This document shows positions 17,162-25,119 of a stretch of DNA of 25,119 nucleotides, piece after piece. Position 1 is the stretch's first letter, and the number at the start of each line of letters is the position of its first letter. The notes beneath the pieces were generated by a model. The model was not told where the DNA came from. It saw only the letters and a program-made list of their open reading frames with translations, and did not search any database. Both the position numbers and the translations under genes were made by a program. Where the stretch lies: positions 129,285 through 154,403 of the forward strand of contig NW_019775743.1 of NCBI RefSeq assembly GCF_001039355.2. Direction: 5' to 3'. Source of the stretch: Lingula anatina (lineage: Eukaryota > Brachiopoda > Lingulata > Lingulida > Lingulidae).

Positions 17162-18958
17162 ATTATTCTTATAGTTTAGAAAGTAACGCCTCGGTTAGAA
17201 ATGTGTTGTTAGCAGTTTGCTAAGAAAATAGTTTGACTATACAAAATGTTATAGAAAAATCAAACCCGCAATTAAGAACTTTATTATATTCCAATTCAGG
17301 TCTTTCAATGTTTCAAGAATTTCATCGGCTGTTTTACAACTTGGTCATACTAACAGCCGGTTTTAATCAATAATTAAAACAGGTTAATATTTGCGCTCCG
17401 ATATTTCCGTCTCCGTTCTCTGTTATGTGGCTTTCATCGGGGATTCAGCTTTTTGCACACCTCAGGTAGAGGTGACACTCACGCCCTTAGCCCAACTTTC
17501 TATGTTACTGGAACATTTTTGAAATATTGTTGAGATTTCTTTGTGAAGTCCCAAATATCTCATTTCGAAAAAAAATCATTTTTTAATTTAAAAACTTATC
17601 ATTCTGTCCTTCAAACCTACTACTCTTGTTTAGCCCATTGCCTATGGGGACAGTTCAGCAAAAGCACTAAATCTCATTTATTAGCACTTCTGTCTTATGT
17701 TTACTGATGTATTCTGGATAATTGCACAAATAGGCCCTAGTGCATATATGAAAATGTGCAACATTTCGTGCAAGTCGGCAAACATACTTGATGTAATAAT
17801 AGCCGACGGTTTGTGTAGTTCAAAAATAGCAAACATTGACTTCATGTAAATTCTGTCGGCACTTAATGTGCCATCTGTAACTTACAGTGGGACACATATA
17901 GTCACGGCGTAGGGATTTTAAGTCGTTTTTTCACGTGCCATCGTCGCGTTCGTTGTGTGTAAAAATGCTAATTTCAATAAAAAATGCCGATTATTTCTTA
18001 TTCTTTTAATTTTTTTACATTTCAATTTCAAGATATGATAGACGAGTATCTAAGCTTCATTTTTTATTCATTGGGGCAAGATTTCAGAGGAAGAATTTGA
18101 TAGAGTAAATCAGCGCTAAATTATAACGTCATGGTGATTTTCTAGCGTAACTTCAGCATAATATTTGCTGGAACTTATTTTAATTTTAGTTTTTTAGTCG
18201 TAGCGTTGACGCTTTGCCAGTTAATTTTCTAGTGCTGCGTTTTTAGTAATGGCACTCTTTCTCATTAGATGTCATCTTTGAATTCGAAGTCCATCTTTGT
18301 GAATTAATCTAGTTGGACGTACGTAGTTATATAAGTAGAAAAGATAAATCTGAACAGGGTTTTTTAGAGACAAAAGTTGTAAAAGTTTGTATAACCTGGT
18401 GTGTTAAAGTTAAAGGACAACAGTAAACACCCGAACGCACTCAAAAATCAATTTCCCCGTTTCTCCCAAACCGTTTATACCATCATCATACCCTCCCCCT
18501 TCATTTTTGTGCCGTTTTTTTCAACATATTTCCTTTGAATCCAACTTTCTATATTGAATGGCTCGTCAACATCTAATTTAAACTAAAATATCATATGATC
18601 ATTTCCAATGGCTTATTAGGTAATTTCTTTATGAACTTTTTATCCCCCCTCCCCGCCTCGCGTTATGTCTTCACTAACACAATGGGGTGATATTTTGTGG
18701 AGTCCGTCACAATCATGGTTGAGACAGCATCAGAATCAATACACCGTAGTCTCTATCGTAAGGTCTATTTGGTCAAACATAGCAAAAACTGCTCAGATAT
18801 TCAAATCAGTGAACCTTATTGAGTCATATCAAAATAGCCAGTGACCTACATAATGTCGTCACGGGGTTGATAAGGATCTGAAGTTAGTTTTCGTCTGGCA
18901 TTTTTTTGGAATATACTGAACCCAAACTCGTCCAATGTATTTTTAATGTTGTAAAGTA
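17162..18958. other. Intergenic or intronic; dispersed repeat copy at 18666-18727
   Basis: No coding region is supported. The second copy of the ~60-bp repeat is at 18666-18727 (TGTCTTCACTAACACAATGG and onward). A slightly GC-richer stretch at 17390-17500 has no convincing exon. Confidence 0.5.
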
Positions 18959-19130
18959 CAAACGAAGTTCCATCCGTAAAATATTGGTGAGAGTTGTAAA
19001 GGAAAGGCGGTCACTTCAGCCTGTCACCTCCCCCTACCATGAATGTAATGGGATGGACAGCCTGGAAGGAGACGACACTGCCTCAGTGCTGAGTGATCAG
19101 GAAGTGGAGCGAAGGCGGCCTAGATATTAA
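18959..19130 (+). CDS. Candidate terminal exon, unknown protein C-terminus
   Basis: An open plus-strand frame ending TAA at 19128-19130. There is no in-frame ATG near its start, so it would be the last exon of a gene reading from lower coordinates. The final ~40 codons are distinctly GC-richer than the surroundings and protein-like: SPYHECNGMDSLEGDD, TASVLSDQEVERRRPRY. This is an acidic, Ser-rich stretch followed by a basic tail, as in many cytoplasmic C-termini. The left border is uncertain. Possible acceptors are the AAAG at about 18958, the AAAG before GAAAGGCGG near 19001, or the CTTCAG at about 19019; none has a strong pyrimidine tract. No partner exon was found. Not recognised. Confidence 0.3.
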
Positions 19131-20820
19131 GTATAAGAATATCATAATTTCGGCCATATTAATATAACGTTTGAAGAAATCAATTTTAGGTATTTGGTGA
19201 TAAGTTAATTGTGATTTATTTTTGAAAAGTATTTTGGCACCCGTTGCTTAAAAGTGGTTTTGACAATTTCCCAACATTTTCCCCACGTACCATATATTTC
19301 CTCCTTCACTTCATCTCACCACGTCTCATAAAACAAAGGAAAATGCAGTTGCACTTCATATTCAGTATTTTTAACTTCACCGGTAAAAATAGTAGTGGCA
19401 GTGGAAGTTTGCCGTGAGAAATGGCCAAGGAGGGGAAAATGCTGTGAAATGTCTTGTGAGAGTCTGGCCATTGGCATGTTGATATTTACATGTAGTGAAC
19501 GACTGGCAGTGGAATTATAGAATATGATATAGGTAAAGTAACAAACGTCCATTTCCGAAGTAAAGAACATAATTAAAGTATTAAGGAGGTATAGTAATAC
19601 ACTTCCATTTCGAATATTGGCAAGATTTCATAAATTAATATTTAATATTTCATTTCATTAAAATCTTTGAGCTAAATTGAAGTTATATTGATTTCTGCGC
19701 GACATATTATAAGATCAACCTTTCAAGACATAGGGGGCAAGCTGATAGCCCGAAATGCTGTTTGGAACGGATCTGAAAAGGCTCTGTCTAAAAGTGTCTT
19801 TTACGTGTTTTTTTCATATAACATTACGAATTTGAGGTCTTTTACGAATTAAATGTAACATATTTAAAACGTAATGATATATCAGAATGCATGGTCATCA
19901 GTTAAAAACTTGCTTTATTGTATTGAAATATGTTCTATACTATCTTATTGTCAAGTTTGTCACACGTGACATGTAAATGATACTATTTGTGGTATTCTTC
20001 AGTAAGACAGCAAGGGGTGACTTCAAGTTTAGATGGGAATTAAGTACGCACAAATACACACATTTTATGTCGGTTTAAAGCACAATATTTTTCTATAATA
20101 TTCAGAATTCTGTAATATTGAGTTTCACCTAAATCACCAAAGGACACATTATCGAAATCGTTGATAAATTCTACAAGTCCGGTGTCGAATTTTTAATTTC
20201 TCTTTTTACCAGCGTGAGTATATTCTTCAGTCTCAGATTCTCAAAATTGACTGAAATCTAGAATGTATCGACTGACGCTCATTGCGTGTCTTTCTTTTAA
20301 TGTTAAGATGAGAAAAAAAGGATTATCGTCTCTTGAAATTTGCTGTCTTGTTGAGTAAGAGATGTCATTTTACGAATCAAGATCGATTATTTTGTGTCAA
20401 AAGTGAAGTATGTAGAATTAAGAAATTTCCATTTGAGAAAAAATTCGATTTGAGAAATATCCCTTCTTGAAAAGCTGATTTCGTACATGTAAATACCCTT
20501 CATATGATGGAAAAGAAACTTTCGTGTTTGACTTATCTCTGAACGTAGTTTTTACACTGTTAAATATGTTTTATCATGAAAAATAACTGATATTTTTGTC
20601 ATTAATCTGTTGAACAAATACAGGTTCTGGGTAAAGATGACGGGACCATTTATGTGATTGAAAATTGTTTTATTTTCCAAATTTAACTGTTTTCGGCAAT
20701 TCTCTTTAACCAGCATCTTTCCTTCTATTGACCAGATGATACAGAAATTAGGGATATTTTCTCGTATTTAGAACATTTTATGTTCAGAAGGTTGCTAAAC
20801 ATTTCTTACAAGATTTTTGA
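19131..20820. other. Intergenic AT-rich DNA; nothing recognised
   Basis: No repeats, RNA genes or coding frames that stand out on either strand. Confidence 0.5.
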
Positions 20821-21004
20821 AATTGAAAATGGATGTAGGAAATGTGAGAAATGTCATGATCTGTCCCTTGGATTTTAACCCAGATTTCGTGTAAATGTAG
20901 TATGTTTTCTAATTGAAAATGGATGTAGGAAATATGAGAAATATCGTGATATGTCCCTTGGATTTTAACCCAGATTTCATAGGTGAACATGTAGTTTGTT
21001 TTCT
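20821..21004 (+). repeat. Two-unit tandem repeat, 90 and 94 bp
   Basis: Both units start AATTGAAAATGGATGTAGGA and share GTCCCTTGGATTTTAACCCA and a TTTGTTTTCT-like end. The second has a short insertion (AGGTGAAC). Open frames across it are repeats read through, not a gene. Confidence 0.9.
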
Positions 21005-21140
21005 AAAAAGGATTTTTTTTCAATTTCATATTTCTTTTATAATCTAATGTTCATTATTCTTTCAATTTTGTCAAAAGCTGGGTAAACGCTGTATTTGTTT
21101 TTTTACGTATTTTGACACTTTTTTTGGGGGGGGGGCTTAA

Positions 21141-21341
21141 GCCCCCTCTATACTGGACGGCGTCCTTTCTGCGTCCCGTAGTACGGCCCCGTTTGAGAGT
21201 AAAAAAAAAATTCGTGCCGACATCTGGCCGATCATTGAGCATTCATTCTGCAGTCAAAGCGATGCTTGTTCCTCCTTTCTATGTCAGTTTCATGGTCGCA
21301 CAAAGGACGCAGAAAGGACGCCGTCCAGTGTAAAGGGGGTT
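21141..21341 (+). mobile_element. piggyBac-like MITE, copy C (best preserved)
   Basis: Flanked by TTAA on both sides (21137-21140 and 21342-21345). Terminal inverted repeats of about 36 bp: CCCCCTCTATACTGGACGGC and on through GTCCTTTCTGCGTCC, with the inverse at 21305-21339. The interior corresponds to copies A and B in the opposite orientation. No coding capacity. A perfect TTAA target duplication is what piggyBac transposases leave, so this is a non-autonomous relative. Confidence 0.75.
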
Positions 21342-21345
21342 TTAA

Positions 21346-21770
21346 CAACGAAAGTGTGTCCGTTTTGTCTTCCTAACGATACGCGTCTGACATTTAATAA
21401 AAATCTCATAATTGTCATTGTTATATAGAGAAAAATAATGGCGGATCAAGGATATTTTAAAGGGGAAAGATGTTGACATTTGGAGCGAGATGGAGACAAG
21501 ACCATTAGTGTGGTAAATAGTTTATTTGTCAAGTCGAATATATTTTTTACACCTGCAAGTGAATTTATATGCAGACATCATAATATTATACTATAATATC
21601 ATGATATTCTTTTAAATACTAAACGCTTTTTAACTTGTCGTAATAAAAAGACTGAAGACGATGATATTTTACAGATATATGTTTTATAAATATTTGAATA
21701 CATAAAAGCAATATGTATTGCTCTTAATAAAACAGTTATTGAATATACAAAATGTCATAGTGTTTTTACT
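21346..21770. other. Intergenic; nothing recognised
   Basis: AT-rich, with short palindromic AT stretches near 21580-21610. No gene. Confidence 0.5.
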
Positions 21771-22165
21771 GATGGCTACATGGCTCAGTGAAAGCCTGGG
21801 GTTGGGGTTCGATTCCTGGCTCGGGCACTTTGGAATTACAAAGGGGTGCTATTAGAAATTTTCTTTGCTTACTATAAGTAGAAAGTCTACCCGGGAAGGG
21901 TGGGTGGGAACACTTGGAGGAGTAGGTAACGCGCTTGCCTCTGAGACGGAAGGTCCCCAGTTCGATTCCTGGCGCTTCTAGGTCCTAGCAAATTACCTTT
22001 TGCAAAAAATAACCCAAATAAGCAATTCAAACTACTATAAGAGGATCATACGAATGAGGAAAGAACGCGAACTGAGACATTGGCTCAGTAGGTAAGGCGA
22101 CAGACTAAGAAGTAGAAAAGGGTAAGCTAGGAGTTGAAAACCTTAGGTTCAAGTCGAGCTGAAGA
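21771..22165 (+). repeat. Cluster of three tRNA-like (Pol III promoter) modules, SINE-like
   Basis: Three modules each pair an A-box-like with a B-box-like sequence. Module 1 (about 21773-21827) has TGGCTCAGTG and the perfect B box GGTTCGATTCC (21806-21816). Module 2 (about 21911-21985) has AGTAGGTAACGCGCTTGCCT and AGTTCGATTCC (21959-21969). Module 3 (about 22072-22162) has the perfect A box TGGCTCAGTAG (22081-22091) and GGTTCAAGTCG (22146-22156). None folds into an intact cloverleaf with a paired acceptor stem by eye, so these are tRNA-derived repeats or pseudogenes, not working tRNA genes. Confidence 0.6.
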
Positions 22166-24216
22166 AAAGAAAGTTAAGAATAAACGTGTGACATTTTGCA
22201 CATCATCTATTACAACTTTTATGTACGTTTATTATAACAAATACAAACAACTACACCATACAGATGTATGCAAAATCCGAACATTACATTTTGGCTCTAC
22301 ATAAAAAGTAATTTTCAGAACCACTGCACAATTTGAGATATAAATTAATCTTAAATACAACTATCTACAACTAAATGTGTGGGAGATTCTATGCATTTTG
22401 AAAAGTGTCGCTCAAGATCAATCGTTTTGGTTTTAATAAAGAAAATGAAATTTCCTTTTTTTTATATTTTTGCCCAGAGTTAAAAGAGAAAGTTGAAGAT
22501 TCGAAGTGAAGTATTTTACAGCAATCGTTCAAAGTTGACATTGGAGTATTTGTCTTATGTGTGAGCCAAAATTTCTCGAGGAACATTTTTATCCAAATCC
22601 AAGGGTGGTAACGATTTCGAAAATTCAAAATGCATACTATATCATGTAAGCGTTCCCCCCGCACGCGGGTACACACTCATGACACCACTACTTCCTCTAT
22701 GTCGCCATGCTGATGATCACACACAACACGAAACACCAGTCAAATATTATTTAATAATGTAAATTTGATGAGTGCTTTTCTTATAGATAAATGGATATGT
22801 ACCTCATATTTTGCGTCATTTTTTCTTCTCTTTAAATCTTAAAATAGAATTTAGGTGGCACAATGTTGAGTGAACATAAATTTACGCGCCGTGCGAATCA
22901 AGAACAGCATGAAGACATGGTCAGTTTACAACCTTATCCCAGTCATAGTCATTTTAAGAACAATATGTAAACAAAATTGAAAAGGTTATGCAAAAACAAG
23001 TTTACTTAAAATAACTCAGAAAATGCTAATAAACTCTACAGTCACTGGTGTTCAGTGGTCAAGAAACACTCAGTAAAATAACCCAACAGCACGTGCAGGA
23101 CTGGCACCTAATCAGGCCTTTTGTTCTCATCACCCCTTGATCCCAGCCGAAAACTAAAATTAAAAAAGTACCAAGTACCGAGATAAACGAATTTGATAAG
23201 GATTTTTCAAAATTCCAAGGTGTAAAAGGATGCGATAAATGCCATTCCTACATATACATTTAAATTGACAAAATTTACTGTTTCCCTTTGTGAACATTTA
23301 ACATTTTCGCTTTGTAAGGAAGGCAAAAAGTCAAATTTCCTTCTTTAATTAAAAAAGCACATCATTTTCGAAAAAATTACTTCAACCCCTGGTTTGATTG
23401 TCTGAAAATAAAAACATTTCTACCCCCTCCCAGCAATAAAACTATGGGTCTATCACAGATCAGACATACTACTAGTATATCAAAACACCGGGAACCCAAG
23501 GAAGTTTATTCTTACCATGCGTTATAACTGCATATTCATAATTCTAGAAAGACCCGTTTTAATACATGTGGGCAATTCTGCAATAACTTGAGCACATTTT
23601 ACAATTTTATACTGCCGTTAATTCTTAAGTGTCATAATTTGGATTACGTTTATTGTAGATTTATATCTCGGTCATTTCTTCCAATAAAAGATTCCGGTAA
23701 AAGATTCTTTCAATGAAATATTCCTGTATACATTTTATGCACGAGTCGCTACGTATTTTTTTCTAAAATTAACTTCATTAAAATCAATATTTGTATCCAT
23801 ATCCAATTTAATATGAATAATAATGTATTTTTAAGCACAATAAAGCGTCTTATTACATATTTGCCCACACATACAATTTTACAATCAAACATTGAACCGG
23901 TCGTACTAGCACAGCGCTCTACCTGCACATCACTTAATGATAAATTTAAAACCATTTATTTTATTGTCATAGATCACTTAAGCAAGGCACTTTTTTGTTT
24001 TAGGATAACTTAAAAAGTGTCGTTTCAGGTTCAAGAACTGGTGGGTATGAACAAAAAATTTAAATTGTGATAAAAACATCGTGTGCAGATAGAGTGCTGT
24101 ATTACAACTTATTTACACATGTATTATAATATACCAGCGACGTGCAGAGTTGACGCTTGGATTTTAGTCCATTTTATCAGAAGTTTCATGAATAAAACAC
24201 TCGTTATACGCTGCAC
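22166..24216. other. Intergenic AT-rich DNA; nothing convincing
   Basis: A GC-richer patch near 22645-22735 has no usable open frame. TACTAGTA occurs once at 23470-23477. Short frames on both strands have no protein-like composition. Confidence 0.45.
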
Positions 24217-24222
24217 TTTATT
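24217..24222 (-). terminator. AATAAA poly(A) signal for the minus-strand gene at the right end
   Basis: AATAAA on the minus strand, 68 nt after the TGA of the candidate terminal exon (24290-24427). Confidence 0.4.
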
Positions 24223-24289
24223 TGATACACGTTTTGATGCAGAATATTACAAACCAAAGCAAATATTACATTTCAAACCAAATCATATG

Positions 24290-24427
24290 TCAACCCTGCA
24301 AGTTGACTATACGACAAACTTCGACACGCAAGACAACGTTGACATGGGTGTGGGCGCTGGCGAACACGAATCTGATGTCTTTGCTGGGAGTGCGTCCAAT
24401 CTCATCGTAGACGGTTGTTACGAGGCA
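24290..24427 (-). CDS. Candidate terminal exon, unknown protein
   Basis: It starts after a strong acceptor (TTTCATTTAATTTCAG) and is open from its first base in phase 0 for 45 codons to TGA. The peptide, CLVTTVYDEIGRTPSKDIRF then VFASAHTHVNVVLRVEVCRI, has alternating hydrophobic residues typical of beta strands and a much higher GC content than its flanks. The exon at 24979-25078 ends in phase 0, so the two join in frame. An AATAAA follows 68 nt after the stop. The plus strand is also open here, but with no comparable splice signal, so minus is preferred. No family recognised. Confidence 0.4.
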   Translation of the reverse strand, partial: CLVTTVYDEIGRTPSKDIRFVFASAHTHVNVVLRVEVCRIVNLQG

Positions 24428-24978
24428 CTGAAATTAAATGAAAAATGAAACAAATTAAACTAAATCCATAATAATATCTAAGGAATTGACAAAGTGAAAT
24501 ACATAATATTAATAATAATCTTGATAGGTTTTTTACTTTCTTAGTTAAACATTATTTTGCGTATTTTGTGGGTAGAGTGATATAAATTCAGGATTTCATT
24601 GCTACACGTGCTTATTATCTTCAGAATGATTTTACCAATTACTTTATACCAATACATCCATACTTAAATAAATTCGTAATCCGAATGCTGGCACTTTAGC
24701 TCATCTTTTTTTTAAATCAAATAGTTAATGCAAGCATTTTATTTCAGATTATAATATCAAAGACGGTATGTAATCGAAATTGCAATCAGGAAAAAATGAA
24801 GTCAACGGGGTCGACAATGCCTAGCTAATATACGTTTGCTTTCCTGGTCGCGGCTATTTCTCTATAAAATAATTTGTTTATTGTCAGTTAGCTTTAATAA
24901 ATAGGATATATTTGTACAGGTCACTGTCAAAAAATAAAAAAGTCACCCATTGGTAGCAGAGAATGTTACAGTAGTTAC
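24428..24978 (-). other. Probable intron between the two right-end exons
   Basis: 551 nt, AT-rich, bounded by CAG|GTAACT and TTTCAG. No other exon was noticed inside it. If the exon pair is wrong this is plain intergenic sequence. Confidence 0.35.
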
Positions 24979-25078
24979 CTGCTTTGTCGTCTTGCTTTGT
25001 TTAAGACAGAATAACGCGTTCAGACCTTTGGACGGCTGGAATAATCTTCTCACTTCTTTATGAGTAAATACTTTCCTT
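24979..25078 (-). CDS. Candidate internal exon, unknown protein
   Basis: 100 nt with both splice sites strong: acceptor TATATTGCTTTTTCCAG and donor CAG|GTAACT. Only one reading frame is open throughout: one base completes an upstream codon, then 33 codons follow (RKVFTHKEVRRLFQPSKGLN, then ALFCLKQSKTTKQ), ending on a codon boundary. It is basic and Lys/Arg-rich. The preceding exon lies beyond the right edge of the window. It joins in frame to 24290-24427. Not recognised. Confidence 0.45.
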
Positions 25079-25119
25079 CTGGAAAAAGCAATATAAAAAG
25101 TTATTAAACTTTCCAAGCT

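Noticed and set aside
20784-20990. Minus-strand open frame with repeated HEIWVKIQGT segments
   Set aside because: It is the 90-bp tandem DNA repeat read in frame, not an independent repeat protein.
21905-21985. Functional tRNA gene
   Set aside because: Good B box and an anticodon-like loop, but I could not pair an acceptor stem and the A box is imperfect; treated as tRNA-derived repeat.
24083-24448. 121-codon plus-strand open frame
   Set aside because: It has a non-ATG start and no good splice sites. The opposite strand has a strong acceptor, matching phase with another exon and a poly(A) signal, so this is probably its shadow.

Overview
The window reads as nuclear DNA from an animal. It is AT-rich and gene-sparse, genes are interrupted by introns with good GT/AG signals, and non-coding stretches are full of MITEs, minisatellites and tRNA-derived repeats. 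Five single-base 'n' gaps, several flanked by diverged second copies of the same sequence, point to a draft assembly of a very heterozygous genome. A marine invertebrate such as a bivalve mollusc would fit, but I cannot fix the clade from sequence alone.

The one gene I can place in a family is on the minus strand (about 12.2 kb down to 7.3 kb). It encodes a FAST-kinase-domain (FASTKD) type mitochondrial RNA-regulating protein: a basic mitochondrial presequence, a long helical-repeat body and a C-terminal RAP domain split over two exons. It appears twice. Copy 1 (7325-9991) has the terminal RAP exon but lacks the N-terminus. Copy 2 (10426-12227) has the presequence and promoter side but is interrupted by a gap and lacks a terminal exon of its own. 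Together they make one complete gene model, so the tandem arrangement is probably two haplotypes laid end to end. The copies differ at about as many replacement sites as a neutral sequence would, with changes strongly clustered.

Layout: 1-3.7 kb, a palindrome-ended MITE, a possible terminal exon (minus) and a 1 kb segment present twice around a gap, each copy carrying a piggyBac-like MITE. 3.8-4.1 kb, a small unrecognised minus-strand reading frame. 4.6-6.9 kb, an array of a dispersed repeat with a conserved hairpin, plus a TA-flanked MITE. 7.1-12.4 kb, the FASTKD gene. 12.4-14.2 kb, upstream sequence with a 44-bp minisatellite made of CRE-like palindromes, an NRF-1-like site and G-rich repeats. 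14.2-20.8 kb, mostly featureless AT-rich DNA with microsatellites and one possible plus-strand terminal exon. 20.8-22.2 kb, a 90-bp tandem repeat, a third piggyBac-like MITE and a cluster of three tRNA-like modules. 24.2-25.1 kb, two splice-compatible minus-strand exons of an unrecognised gene.

The most interesting lead links two observations. The MITE at 5672-5869 ends in CT...AG between TA dinucleotides, and copy 2 of the FASTKD intron carries the 8-mer TACTAGTA at two sites where copy 1 has only TA. That is the footprint expected from Tc1/mariner-type excision of such an element.
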